NCBI GenBank assembly: GCA_015501055.1
Contig: JADNYV010000010.1
Location: 186,001 to 250,000 of the forward strand
Length of the DNA stretch: 64,000 nt
Source of the DNA: Mucidula mucida
Taxonomy: Eukaryota > Basidiomycota > Agaricomycetes > Agaricales > Physalacriaceae
Reading direction: 5' to 3'
Part shown: in pieces, positions 20,897 through 32,973 of the stretch
How positions within the stretch are numbered: the stretch's first letter is position 1
Layout: each line of letters opens with the position of its first letter
The notes under the pieces: model-generated
Database searches by the model: none
What the model saw: only the letters and a program-made list of their open reading frames with translations
What the model was told of the DNA's origin: nothing
Made by a program: the position numbers and the translations under genes

Positions 20897-23800
20897 ATGT
20901 TTATTCGCGCCGCTCACCGGGCAGAGACGACTTGGCTGTCGTCTCGGCAGGGCCTTTGTCGTCCTGCACGCCTCTATTCTACCCCCACAAAACGGAACAA
21001 TGCTGCTGGTGTTGCCCAGGCAGTCTCTCTCGAAGAACTTCCGTCGAACATGTACACGCCGTCCGTCTCATCACAGAACATGGAGGGCTATCTACGGCGG
21101 CGGCCGGCCTACACTTTATTGCCTTCATTACGCCCACACGACAGCAGCTCGACCGTGAATGTCGAGTGGTACGGCGACACGGAATCCCAGGACCAGCTTG
21201 CCATCATGGACGCATGTCTGCACGACCTGTACGACGTGCACCGTGCAGAGACCATATTTGAAAACCTGCGCGCGTCGAAAGCCAACACTCTTTTGGAGGT
21301 TCGGATTTATAATGCGTTTCTCGAAGCATACCTGCAAATGGCGCAGAGGGAGCCGCAGACGGCTGAAGTATGGCTGGGAAAGATGTGGGACCTCTACGGG
21401 GCCTTGGAGTCAGGCAAGGCGCACCTAGCACCGACCGCGAGCACATATGCCCTCATGATCCTGTCTCTACTGCGGTACGCTATTGCTTTACTTGATTCCT
21501 CGTAGCTTACATTTCTGTGCAGGACACCGCCTGAACTGCAGTCGCTTTGTCCTTTCACTTACAAGGAATTGCTCTCCCGGATAACTGTTCGTGAATATGA
21601 CATCAAGCGGGTCGTATCAGACCGTGTCATTAGCAACGAGGACGGCCCTCAGCTCATCAAAGAGCTTTCACGCGCTGCTGTGCAGTTAAACTTGCCTACT
21701 CTTGTCGCTGAACTCGGTGAGACACACGCAATGGCCACCGTTCAACCAGACATCCTCGACACCATTCCCGAAGTTCGGCCAGTCTTAAAAGACGTTGTAA
21801 CAGTGAGCCCGAACAATGTCACTTTATAGCCTAGTACTCAACCTTACTGTAGAAATCGGAGGACGGCACAGTGGAAACGACTACCAAAGAAATTCCCTTC
21901 AATCTCGACAATCTGCGTCGCCATCTCTCGCAGATAAACTTTGCACGTCGCGTTCTTCCGGACGATCTCGCAGCACGACAGAAGCTACTCGAAGAGTCTG
22001 TTTACGACGTTGCCGTCGAACGTCTCGAGCACGAAGCCGCAGTTTTGAATAGCATTGGTGTCGGCAGCTCCTTCGGAAGGGATATTAGGCAATGGATGTG
22101 GGACTGGCATACCAAGCTCAAGGTCCGTTTAGAGGAAGAGGTCAAAAATATACAAAAGTTGGAGGCCCTTCCTGCCAAAAAGGGTAAAAAGACTCGCTCC
22201 AACGACCTCTCGCAATACCTCGTCCTCGTGCGCCCGGAACGTCTGTCGCTCATCACCATAATGGAAATTATGCGTTTACAAGGGAGCGGAGGTGTGTCTC
22301 AGGGTATGAAGACGACGCGAGCATTGGTTGGTATCGGCAGGGCAATTGAGGCAGAGTACAAGGCGCAGATGTGCAAGAAGAACAATATTGCGCTGCCGCC
22401 TCTGAAACATTCAGCGGAACCGGGCTACTTTTCGGGTTTGGGCTACACAAATTTGTTAGAGCGACGGGTTGTCGCCGCTAGACACATCATGGACAGCGAG
22501 GCATGGACTTCGAACTGGACACAGGTTACACGGTCACAGGTTGGCGGATTGGTTATAGATTGTTTAATGGACGTGGCCAAAGTCGTTCGGACGGCTATGG
22601 ATAAGAATACTGGCGAAGTTATGTACGTTTTGTCGTTTGTCGTCATCTTGACTTCGACTCATTGTTGTTCCAGTTCGGAAGAGCAACCAGCTTTTTACCA
22701 TACGTATGAACATCAACGGGGTCAGAAATTGGGCGTTATCCGGTTTAACCAGGTACTTGCGGAAGCCATGGCCAAGGACAACTTGCGGACGACATTACAT
22801 CCTCGGCATCTGCCCATGTTGGTACCGCCTCGACCATGGGTTGGACCGGAATCCGGAGGGTACTATTACAACAAGTGTATGTTTTTTGCTGTTCCTGTAC
22901 TGAATCATGTTTGCTTACTCCCATGTTCGCAGCATCTGCTATGCGATATAAGGAGTCTGTGGAACAGGCGAGCTATCTGAGACATGCGTCCGATATGGGC
23001 AACGTCGAGCTCATCTACGCCGGCTTGGACGTCCTTGGTTCCACGCCCTGGGTCATTAACCAAAAGATCTTTGACGTAGTTCTGGAAGTCTGGAACAGTG
23101 GCGAAGGATTGGGAAAACTCCCTCCGGCCGTGTACCCTTCACCCGAGCCCATTTTGCCTCCTGATGCTAGTCCAAAGGAAAAAGCGCTTTATCTGTACAA
23201 GCTCAAGGCGCATAGCCAGGAGAAGGCGAATAACCATTCGAAGAGATGCAATGTCAACTATAAGATTGAAATTGCACGTTCGGTAAGCTTTTGTCGTCTT
23301 CAACTCTACGTCGACTTTGCGTTGACTTTGATTTTAGTTATTGGGCGACAAACTTTTCCAGCCGCATAACTTGGATTTCCGTGGGCGTGCCTATCCTATA
23401 CCGCCGCATCTTAATCACATTGGAGACGATCTCAGTCGTGGTTTATTGAAGTTTGCTGAGAGGAAGCCTCTGGGAGAACGCGGCCTGCGATGGCTCAAAA
23501 TCCACCTTGCCAATTTGTACGGTTATGATAAAGCGAACTTCGACGAGCGTGTACAGTTCGTCGAGGAGCGTCTGGACGAAATTTTCGATAGCGCCACTGA
23601 ACCTCTGACTGTACGGGCTCTTTCACTCGTTGTGTACTTCTTTCTTACATTCTTCATACAGGGACGAGGTTGGTGGCAAAAGGCCGATGATCCATGGCAA
23701 TGTCTTGCGACTTGCTTCGAGTTACATGAAGCTCTGACGTCTCCCGATCCGCTCGCATACGCCTCTTCTCAGCCGGTACATCAGGATGGAACTTGTAACG

Positions 23801-25338
23801 GACTACAGCATTATGCCGCTCTCGGTGGGGACTCGCGTGGTGCACAACAGGTCAACCTTGCCGCTGGCGAACGGCCTTCCGATGTCTACACGTACGTCGC
23901 CAACATGGTGGAATCCCAGATCCTCAAGGACGTCGAGCTCGGGAACCCAGCCGCCGCCATGCTGCAGAACAAGGTGTCGAGGAAGGTTGTCAAGCAGACG
24001 GTCATGACGACGGTTTATGGTGTCACATACATTGGTGCTCGTGAGCAAATTGAGAAGCAGATCAGGGCTATTGAGGAGTTCAAGGATTCGGACAGCTGGA
24101 TGTTGTCGTCTTACTTGGCCAAATCTGTGAGCATTATTGCTCGATTGGAAGACTCTGTTCTGACGATTAACTTGTCTTCTTTCTTCAGGTCTTGGGCTGT
24201 ATCGGTGATCTTTTCAGTGGCGCCAAGGACATTCAGAATTGGTTGACTCTGTCTGCTCGCTTGATTGCGCGTGCTATTCCCGAGGAGCGACTTCCTGAGG
24301 CGTTGGATGAATTTAACCGATCGAAACAGGTCAAGACGGAATATCTGCCGGTTGACAAGCTCAAGAAGGAACAGTTGACTTCGGTCGTTTGGACTACCCC
24401 GCTCGGTCTTCCTATCGTTCAGCCGTATAGGAAGACGAAGAGAAAGCAGGTTATGACCAAAGTGCAGACGGTGTATATCTCGGATCCAAACATGGCTTCG
24501 GAAGGTATGAATACATCCTCAGTCGTTTAGAACGTGCATGCTGATGACATGCTAGTTAACTCGATGAAGCAAGCGTCTGCGTTCCCTCCCAACTTTATTC
24601 ACAGTCTCGACGCGACCCACATGATGCTCTCTGCCTTGGAGTGCCAGGTATGGATATCCTGAATTTTGTTTGGGTACAAAGCTGATTTCGTGTTTCAGAC
24701 ACAAGGATTAACGTTTGCTGCCGTGCATGATTCCTACTGGACCCACGCCTGCAACATTGATCAAATGTCTACCATCATTCGTGATACATTCATTGCCCTC
24801 CACTCTTCTGATGTCTTGGGTAAACTGCGCGAAGAGGTCTGTTCTGTTATTTCCGTCTCCTTGTGTACTTGATCACTGACGATATGAATAGTTCGTCGAG
24901 CGCTACAAGAACTACAAAATTCCCCTTATCGACATGAAAAGTGTTTCGTTGATCAAAGCTCTGAAGACCAGCGGCGTGCAAATGAGGGTGTCCAAGAAGC
25001 AGGCTGAAGAGCTTTCGTTGCTGGAATCCATTTTGGTCATCGACGACAAGAAGACTGCTGTTACTGAGGTTGAGACGACCGAGGAAGACAAGCAGCAGAT
25101 GCTCCAGGAGGTCAGGGGCCTGGAGGACTTTGACGAGGAGTTCGACGTCGATGCCGAGTCTCTAGACAAGGAGGCTGCTGCTGAGCTAGCGAAGATGGAG
25201 AAGAAGAAGGACCAGGCCAAGGCGCAGTTGAAGCTCCTGGGCAAGTTCGTTACGCTCACCGACATCCTGCCACCCGTACCCAAAAAGGGAGACTTCCGCG
25301 TCGAGGCTATCAAGGCGTCGCAGTATTTCTTCTCGTAA
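20897..25338 (+). CDS. RPO41: Mitochondrial DNA-directed RNA polymerase
   Basis: A large gene of about eleven exons encoding roughly 1,290 residues of single-subunit, T7-like RNA polymerase. The start at 20897 gives [20 protein letters not shown], an Arg-rich presequence. A PPR-like N-terminal domain follows (exons at 20.9-21.8 kb, with [20 protein letters not shown]). Palm and fingers motifs are clear: [20 protein letters not shown] near 23370, [20 protein letters not shown] near 23780 (first catalytic Asp), the [20 protein letters not shown] fingers helix near 23970, and [12 protein letters not shown] near 24720 (second catalytic Asp). The stop is at 25336-25338. It transcribes the mitochondrial genome. 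Introns are short, and one lies just before each motif exon. An acidic/Lys-rich insertion (24960-25240) precedes the C-terminal ASQYFFS. Confidence 0.96.
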
Positions 25339-26302
25339 CATTCCTCATTTTTTCGTTTTACACTCACTCCTGCATCGCTATCTTATTGCATCCATCCTCC
25401 CCTCCTTATTGCTTGGTTTCCGTCGCATGCATTGCTTAATGTATCTATTACAATATCGTACGCAAGTAAATAGTAGACAATAAAAACGTAGAAAAGGCGC
25501 CTAACTTTTGTGCGAATGAAGGCAGCTGTCTTTCAAAGTGATTTTGACCAGATGTAGACCCTGTTGGATCGATCGGGCATCGGTTTACGGTTACTGTCAA
25601 CTTCGACTACCTTGAAGACCTCACAATCAAACAAGACGGCACTCCCTTTGCGCTTCTTTGACTGCATCAATCCATACATTCGGGAACTGCCGCGATTCTC
25701 GAGGTTTTCAGCAGGTTTTCGAGCTGCTGTGGCGCGTGCATTCTCGAAATACTGCCTGCTCTAATCCTCAACGACACTCTCGTACATCGGGAATTTCCAA
25801 GGTTCTACCGTCGTCCTTCTGTTCACCGCCCGTCAATGTATACTTACTACGGACGACGCGGCCATCTTTCTCACAGACTCGAGCATCAACCAGCTGAAAA
25901 CTTACGGCATGGCTTAATGCAGTGTCATGTGTGCAGGAAAAGCTGGTTGTGCGTGGTCCTGGACACGATTAAAGAAGAGCGTTACCTAGGTTAAGCCGGA
26001 CGAGTCACGAAAGTCAGAGATGGCTGCCAGGCACTACTACGGCATGAGCGCTTACCAGCGGATCCCTTTTGGCAAGCTACTATCGTACTCGCGACTCTGC
26101 TACACGTTCGGAGGCAGAGTTCCTTGGACCAATGCACTCTGCATCATCGGGCCTCCCAGGAGTCGCTATCAATCCGGGACTAAGGTCAGCTCCCGTGGTC
26201 CCATCTCATCATGATGGGAAGAAGGACTTTTGACATTGGATGAGAGAGATGTTCCATTGCCCCGTTTAAACTGCAAGGGTGCTGTGAAATTTCGGCATGC
26301 CT
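25339..26302. other. Intergenic, no gene recognised
   Basis: About 960 bp downstream of RPO41 and upstream of the DUF6534 gene. A short frame at 26020-26214 has no supporting features. Sequence after the RPO41 stop is T- and C-rich, as in a 3'UTR. Confidence 0.45.
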
Positions 26303-26312
26303 TATATATAAA
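26303..26312 (+). promoter_or_regulatory. TATA box of DUF6534 gene
   Basis: TATATATAAA about 35-44 bp before the ATG at 26347. The paralogue at 33-35 kb has a TATATATA stretch about 50 bp before its own start. Confidence 0.5.
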
Positions 26313-26346
26313 GAGACATCGGTATCGAAAAACACTCGGCGCACCC

Positions 26347-28266
26347 ATGGATATGAACTCTGTCTTGAGCACCGCTAATGGGGAGGAGATTCCGCTTGCG
26401 ATGTTGTGAGTGCCCGTGCCATGTCGCGAGAAGGTTGTTTTGCTGACAGTCGAGCAGGGCGGGCCCGCGAGTCTGTGCTTTCACTTGGCGCCTCTGTCTA
26501 TGTTGTCTGATTACAAGGAATGTAGCTCCTGGGCATGTTCTTCAACTGGTTTCTCCTCGGTGTCTTGTTCGTTCAAGTCTGTGAGTGTTTTTGGTGACGG
26601 CGCTTCGATACTCTATCCTCTAACCGTGATATCATCGCCATCAGACATCTTCTACCTCACTTTTGCTGGAGAGAGTAATCGGATCAGAGTAATGGGTAAG
26701 TCGAGTCGAGCGCGCTGCGCATCTGCTTGACATACCTCCCTCCTAGTGTACATTCTCCTTCTGGTGGAAACGCTGCAAACGTTCCTCATGACATCTGACG
26801 CGTTTCACTGGTTCGTTTTTGGGTGGGGAGAAAGGGAGAGGTTGAACGACATCCATACCAAATGGCTCAGTGCGTCGCCATCTCGCTTTCCTTTGACGAA
26901 AAGACTCACTAGGGCGTTATCCGTAGATGTCCCCCTGATGAGCGGTCTGATATCTGGAGCTGTACAAACGTTTTTCAGCTGGCAGATCCTTAGAGTCAGC
27001 AAATCATACTACATGCCTTGGTACGTATTCCTCCACCGCCATCTCCGAACACGATCAATCAATTGACCTCGTCCTTCCCGTTAGCCTCATATTGCTGGTA
27101 CGCATCTGCGACTTGGCCTACTATCTCTGACTGAGTAGAACTTGACACGCGCTAGATATCACTCATGCAATCGTCAGCCGCGGTTGCTACTGGTGTCAAG
27201 GTAATGCGTAATTCGAAGATCCGCGTCTAGTGGAGCCCTTATACCGTACAGGTGAAGTTGGCGAACCAATTGAGCCGAGCTGTTTTCGTCCCGGTGGTGG
27301 TATGTTTCCGCTACTTCTTGCTCTCCTCTCGCTGATGACAATATCCCGTACTTGTTGCAGATCAATCACACTGGCGAGGCCGTGGCAGACGTGTTTATTT
27401 CCATCTCTATGACCTTTCTCGTGAGTAAGCTCGGGGTTTTCTGTTGGTCACGTTTGACGGACATGTTGGTTGGCAGCTGTTCCGCATGAAGAGTGGCTTC
27501 AAGAGCACTGACAAGCGCTTGGTTAACATCATTCGCCTGTTTGTCGAGACGGGTTTGATCACTTGTGAGTTTGTTGTTTTATCAGCAAATCAGAGACCAC
27601 GTTCTTCAATTCGACTGCGTTTCTTAGCCACCGTCGCTATCCTGGACGTCATTTTCTTCTTCCTCTTTCCGGTAGGTCTAATTCTTGATGATGGGTTTGT
27701 CATAAGCATCTCATTACACCTGGTATACTCTAGACTGGGACCTTGCACGAATGCCCGTACGTTCTCACACCTTCCAAGCGGAAAGTTCTTACGATCTCTG
27801 TTCCCAGTGCCTTGATGTTGCCTAAGCTGTACGTTTGCGCTCTCACCCCCACGCTGCTCGCTGACGGCATGACAGGTATTCAAACGCGCTTCTTGCCCTG
27901 GTACGGCGCACGCCCTTGATATTCTCCTGAACTCTGACGCCGGTTTAATTGCAGCTGAACAACCGCATCTTCAATGCAAAGTCGGAGAGCGACTTTGAGA
28001 CTCCAAGCTCGCGCATTCTGCGAAGTAACGACATGCGATCTGGGCCGAGGAACGGTAACGTCAATACGGGTATACGCGTGGAGATACAGCAGTCGACCGT
28101 GACGGATATTCCATTAGATGATTTCCGGGTGAGTTTGTTCTACAGGAGTCATTCTGAGGTGGGAGCTCATGCTGAATAGCCCACGGAAACATCGCGATCA
28201 GACGAGCACAAGGCTCCATACGACGAACATGGCACTGGTAGTCCGCATAAGTTTGATGTTGTATAG
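26347..28266 (+). CDS. DUF6534 multi-pass membrane protein
   Basis: Many short exons. After MDMNSVLSTANGEEIPLAM come membrane segments LGMFFNWFLLGVLFVQV, VYILLLVETLQTFLMTSDAF followed by HWFVFGWGERERLNDIHTKW, then VDVPLMSGLISGAVQTFFSW and SCLILLISLMQSSAAVATGV. The post-TM motif KRLVNIIRLFVETGLIT and ATVAILDVIFFFLFP follow, and a cytoplasmic tail (LNNRIFNAKSESDF ... IPLDDFR, then GSPHKFDVV) ends at TAG 28264-28266. Family and order match the DUF6534 protein at 1.6-3.7 kb, but it is closest to the one at 33-35 kb. Expected at a membrane with about seven passes; function unknown. Exon borders are approximate. Confidence 0.8.
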
Positions 28267-28379
28267 TTGCTGTGGATGTAAAGTATTGATCTAGATTGAG
28301 TGGTGATATACTGGTGACCTTTGTATTGTATTACTGTATTGAATGATTGACTGAACATAATCTAAAGAGATATACCGAA

Positions 28380-29181
28380 TTACAACAGTCCGAGTAGAAT
28401 TCCAAAGACAAAGGCTAGAGTAGAGCTTGTTTGAATGGCGTGCTTCGTAGCAACATTGTCCGTGGAGGTAGACGTCGGTTCTGAGGTGGAAGAAGGAGTA
28501 CTGGATGATGCCGAGGATTCAGACATGGAAGAAGAAGAAGAAGAAACAGGCGAGGCGACTGGATCTTCGCTAGTTGTCGAAGCAGATAACGCGTTCGCTT
28601 TGAATTGAGCCGCAGTTTGCGTTCCTGTGGGATTGACGGCTAGTACCGCCCCTTGATAACATTCGCCGCCAGCTCGGTCATACAACCTATAGGAACAGGT
28701 ATGAGAGGGCGCACACCAAATACAGTCATGACGGGCCTTACCAAATTGGATCTGTGTCGTTCACCATCAAGCTAACGCTTGGAAGGCCGTCGGCGTCGAC
28801 TTCGACGCTGTCTGCGACGGTCATGATTCCACTATCGAATCCACTACTAGGCGTGCATGGTTTATCGAACGACGATTCTTCAACGAAGGTGAGTCCTGTC
28901 TCATACTAAGACTTGTTGACCTTGGACTAACCGACGACGCTGTGGGACCCACTCCTGAATTCGAAAACGATAGTATCGCCAGCTACAGGAAAGATCGCTG
29001 ACGGGTCGAAGCCTACGCCTTTATGTCTAGTATACAGGAATAATGATTACCGGAGATTGCTGGATAGTATGAACTTGACTTACCCGGTCACCTCATCCTT
29101 GCCCACACCCACAGTGTACGTCGCTGCCGATGCTAGAGAAATGAAGAAATGAGTGGATAGCAAGGACAGGAGGTTCATCAT
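28380..29181 (-). CDS. GPI-anchored cupredoxin-like secreted protein
   Basis: Signal peptide MMNLLSLLSTHFFISLASA, then ATYTVGVGKDEVTG, a beta-rich cupredoxin domain (GVGFDPSAIFPVAGDTIVFE, FRSGSHSVV, FVEESSFDKPCTPSSGFDSG, SLMVNDTDPIW), then YDRAGGECYQGAVLAVNPTG. A Ser/Thr-rich linker is followed by a C-terminal hydrophobic tail (SSTLAFVFGILLGLL) that fits a GPI-anchor signal. The fold and layout match fungal extracellular serine-rich, phytocyanin-like proteins of the cell surface. In family members that bind copper, the last segment carries a Cys-(x)n-His-(x)4-Met pattern. Here the corresponding positions read YDRAGGECYQGAV, so the type-1 copper site looks lost, although the first ligand His (SHSVV) is kept. 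Several introns; the start at 29181 has a second ATG directly after it. Confidence 0.8.
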
Positions 29182-29350
29182 GGACGAGGAGGAACCCAGA
29201 ACTGGCAGGTTTCAATAAATAAGATCAGTGGCGATCGAGAACTTAGGAGGTTTGAGCCTTTCAAGGTTTTGCTTCCGACCACAACATTCACTCTTTTTTC
29301 CCAATAAAGTGAGCTACATTCAAGTTGAGATGCAGATGGAGATAATAGTA

Positions 29351-30537
29351 TTATAGTACAGCAATACAGATAGCTATGTAACAACATTTACCGGTATCGA
29401 AGCCAATGACGCGCGCCGGCCAGTGGCACGCGTCGGTAAACGCTTTACCTCCCTCGTTCCTTTCACTTTTTCCTTCCCGGCTTTCTTGGATTTCTTCCTC
29501 CATCCCTTCATCAGCCTCCCAGCCATTTTGCTCGCACCATTTCCTGTAGACCTCTGCACACCCATTCCGGTGCTTGTTCCAGTTCCCAGGGTAGAATTCG
29601 CACCCTCCTTTCACCATCTGCGCATCCGACCGAGGCTTCTCCAAAGTGATGTGCTTGTTGCAGCCGGCGCAGACCACCTCCCATTGCTGGACCGAACCCT
29701 CTTTGGTCCATTCATCAGCCTTTAGGTATTCCTCCCTCTCCCTCTTCGACAATATCTTGCTCTTCCGTTCTCCTAGCAGTTGCAGCTGCTGGAGTCCAGG
29801 CTGGAGGGAGGAGTAGAATGCCTTGAGGTGGGCTCGGCCAAGCTTAGCTTTTGGGACGGTGGCTAGGATAATGCGTAGTCGAGTGGCCTCCTCAGTTGGC
29901 GCGGGCTGGGAAGTGCATTCGGGGATCCTATTAAATATCAAGGTTCAGTCTCTAGAGTGTCTCTCGTGAAAGAATTGAGCGACTGACAGATGTCCAGAGC
30001 CATGTTCAGTGGCGGCGTTGACGCGAGCGCGTTTCGCGGAAGCTTCGCTAGGATTATTGTCAGCTTTTAATAACCTCAGTGAAGACAAAGAGTCTTACAT
30101 CAAGCCATCAGTACGGGGCCGCTTACCGAGCGCTACGTGACCCTCTTCGTAAGACGCATCGCTCTCCCTGTTGAGGTATGTCAGCTTCATCTCGGATTGA
30201 TGATGAACTTGAAAGCTCACACGTCGCTTAAGTTTTCGTTGTTCGATTCAAAGTCGTTCGCGTCGATACCGTCCGGTATCTGATTCTCCTTGCACTTGCC
30301 GTTAACCGATGATGTTTCGCCTCTAAGGATCGGCTCCAGAAGCGCCACATAGTGGTCATGTCTTTGTCGCTGATACACGTCGTAGAAGTCTGGCCCGCCG
30401 TTGTCGCTTTCCGAATCCGACTCGTCGTAGTATGTGCCCTCCTTGTCATACATGAGATATGCCTCGTGGTTGCAGCTGCTAGGTGTTTCCGTATGTGAGG
30501 TGGGGTATGGTGCGCGCGAGCTCGAAGAAGCGGACAT
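29351..30537 (-). CDS. Putative zinc-finger-like nuclear protein
   Basis: Exon 1 (30537 to about 30222) encodes an acidic disordered N-terminus with YDKEGTYYDESDSESDNGG. A second exon (RESDASYEEGHVALG) leads to the main C-terminal exon from about 29941. That exon has a helical region (LKAFYSSLQPGLQQLQLLGE), a basic stretch, and a C-x2-C ... H-x3-C pattern (VVCAGCNKHITLEK, then PGNWNKHRNGC). This resembles small zinc-binding modules common in basidiomycete hypothetical proteins. It ends with a Glu/Lys-rich tail; the 3' end may lie in a further exon, because GTAAAT follows the last charged segment. Function is not known; DNA or RNA binding is inference. The cupredoxin gene follows on the same strand, about 170 bp downstream. 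Confidence 0.6.
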
Positions 30538-31290
30538 GCTGTTCGTGAGTATAGATGTATCGGGATAGCAAAGTGACTTATGGAACGTGGACAGCTATTT
30601 ACCCTTGTGCCAGGCTTTATACCGTCTCGGGGCGCCTTTGCGCGCACATTACATTGTACTGGTCCTAGCGGCGGCGGCAATATACGCCTCTCTCATTGTT
30701 CGCCATGTCGGTCAATGCATTTTGGGACTTTGCATGCTGCATGGCAAGCATGAGGCGCGCCGACCCTTGGATTTCCCGATTGTGACTGCTTTACTAGCTC
30801 TTCTCCGAACAATGGTATCGACTTTTATGGAAAGTTTGCGCGCTCTTTTTGTGCTTCTTGGATGCGTTTTTGAGAGAAAAGACGCGTTATGCGGTGTGGA
30901 CTTGTGCATTGTTTTCCCATTAATTCCTAACATATATATCAATTGGCACTGCCAGGATTGCACAGCTGAAGTACTGATATTGTTGGTGCCCGCTATCTGC
31001 TCCTCTAGTACAGTGACTACAAAATCTGCCTATTTGGTCTCTGCACGCGTGTAGACAATGCTTTCGCAAGGGCGAACGCATTGAGCCTCGCTGACACGGC
31101 TCGTCTCAACTTATGATGATGCGTCATTGCCATCAAACAACTTGACATACAACCACCATTGTCAAATCTCTACACTCACAGTCAGCACACATGCTTGGAG
31201 ACACAGCTGACATTGCCGGAAATAGCGAGTTATTCTGATGCACGTTCGCAGACGCCGGCGCATGTGGCTCGTTGAATGGGTGGCATGGGA
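30538..31290. other. Intergenic, no gene recognised
   Basis: About 750 bp between the divergent zinc-finger-like gene and the SurE-like gene. A 155-codon open frame at 30587-31054 begins with GTG, covers the promoter side of the neighbouring gene and has no family motif, so it is not called. Confidence 0.45.
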
Positions 31291-31297
31291 TATAAAT
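31291..31297 (+). promoter_or_regulatory. TATA box of SurE-like gene
   Basis: TATAAAT, placing a start site about 30 bp downstream near 31320, where the duplicated start-codon block begins. Confidence 0.5.
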
Positions 31298-31319
31298 GGC
31301 CGGATGTCTGGCTTTGCCA

Positions 31320-31367
31320 GCGACCGAAGATAATGCTTTTCAAGCGACCGAAGATAATGCTTTTCAA
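31320..31367 (+). repeat. Perfect 24-bp tandem duplication spanning the start codon
   Basis: The unit GCGACCGAAGATAATGCTTT TCAA occurs twice in direct tandem (31320-31343 and 31344-31367). Each unit carries an ATG in the same frame (31333 and 31357), so the duplication adds eight codons (MLFKRPKI) before the signal peptide if the first ATG is used. Confidence 0.9.
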
Positions 31368-32472
31368 TATTCTCTTCTTCGCACTCCCCATCGCGGCACA
31401 GAAAATCGTACTCGCCAATGACGATGGATGGGCTGTCGCTATGATTCGAGCCCAGTACGAGGCGCTACAGGGTGCTGGTTACGAGGTCCGTTAATCCAGG
31501 CGCCAGTTCTTTTCTAAGCTAAGGCGATTGCAGGCTCTTCTCTCTGCTCCTGCAGAGAACCAATCGGGCACTGGGTCCAGTAGCAGGACGCCGACGGCGC
31601 TCACTGAGCCGTGTCAATTCGATTCTTGTCCCACTGGGTCGCCAGCTGAAGGAGCCAATGCTTCTGATCGTGAGCAGTCCATCGCGTTGACTTCAATGTT
31701 GCCGTGACGCTGGTGACAGCGCACTTGAACTATGTCAACGCATACCCCGTCGACGCCGTACGCTATGGAATTCAGACATTGTCCCCCCAACTCTTTGACA
31801 GTCTTCCAGACCTTGTCGTTTCTGGGCCCAACATTGGCAGTACGTTCTTCGTACAACTTCTTTGAGCTTTTGTTCACACTGCAATGCTCATAGACAACCT
31901 CGGCCTGTCTGTTATTTTCTCCGGCACCGTGTCAGTTATTTTCTGCGCACTAGTGGAAACACGCACTCATCGTTCATTTTAGCGGCGCGGCCTCCGAGGC
32001 ATCTAAAGAAGGCATTCCCTCTATCGCATTCTCCTCGGGTTCTGGGACGTCTGTTTCGTATACCACTCTGACTTCTGACCCCGACTCCGATAACACTCGC
32101 ACTTCACGCACCATATCCTCCCTCGCGGTGACATTCGTCAAGGCCATCACTGCAGCGGAAGGTGCTATCCTTCCTCCTAACATCAGTATCAACGTCAACT
32201 TCCCCTCGACACAGAATTGCGCCGAAGGCGACTATAAATGGGTTTTATCGAGGATCTTCTGGAATCCTTTTGCGACGGACGTAAATACGTGTGGGTCGAG
32301 AAGTCTCCCCACAGAGAGCGATGTTGTCGATGCGGGATGTTTTGCTAGTGTCAGCGTGTTTGACGCTACTTCGAAGACAGATGCGGATGAGGATGCCCAG
32401 AAGTATGTCCTGGACAGACTGGGTGACTTTTTGTCTTGTCTGCCTTCAACTGCAGACAGGCGACCCAAGTAG
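31357..32472 (+). CDS. SurE-like 5'/3'-nucleotidase or acid phosphatase, secreted
   Basis: Signal peptide MLFNILFFALPIAAQ, then KIVLANDDGWAVAMIRAQYE, which includes the metal-binding Asp-Asp pair of SurE. Spliced exons continue with ALLSAPAENQSGTGSSS, ASDPHLNYVNAYPVDAVRYG, and the hallmark VSGPNIG joined to NNLGLSVIFSGTV and AASEASKEGIPSIAFSSGSG. The C-terminal domain contains YKWVLSRIFWNPFATDVNTC and ends at 32472. SurE enzymes remove phosphate from nucleotides and polyphosphate; fungal secreted versions are annotated as survival protein or acid phosphatase. Introns are near 31484-31532, 31670-31713, 31840-31892 and 31932-31980. The second ATG of the duplicated block is preferred because it directly precedes the signal peptide; the first, at 31333, is also possible. 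Confidence 0.85.
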
Positions 32473-32973
32473 TTCTCAGTATCACAACCAGTGTCGGTTC
32501 TTCCTTAGTCCCAAAATGCAAGGAACAGCATTCGATCCTACCGCGCCACCCAGATTCTCGATGCTCGGATTGGCTTTCGCACGCTTAGCCTTTCTACCGC
32601 TTCATGGGTCTTCATGCCTGAGTTCGGCTAGCGCTACTTCGCTTCAATCTTGGTACCATGCTATAGATGATGAATACTGCGATTTTCCACGCTTTGCGCT
32701 ATCTCCTTCTTCTCAATCGTACTTATCAGGGCATGTGACCTTCTTCCTTGAGATAGGCGTGGAATCGCTAGGAATATTGCGACGTGATGAAACATCTGTC
32801 CAAAGACCTTTCCACTTGTGGGTGTTTCGCGTCCCCAGCTCATCGGCCAGGCATTAGAGAACGCATAGGTGAGAGTATCCGAATCCATCACTGGCATATA
32901 GATAAATAATACAACCCATTGGCATAAAGATCAGGCTCGGTCCAATTACTAGCGACTTCCTTTCTTTTCTTCT
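32473..32973. other. Intergenic, no gene recognised
   Basis: About 500 bp between convergent genes (the SurE-like gene and the DUF6534 gene). No supported coding segment. Confidence 0.45.

Noticed and set aside
26020..26214. Short ATG-initiated frame upstream of the DUF6534 gene
   Set aside because: 64 codons without motif; it sits where the promoter should be.
30587..31054. 155-codon plus-strand frame with hydrophobic N-terminus
   Set aside because: It begins with GTG, lies in the divergent promoter region and has no family motif or splice support.
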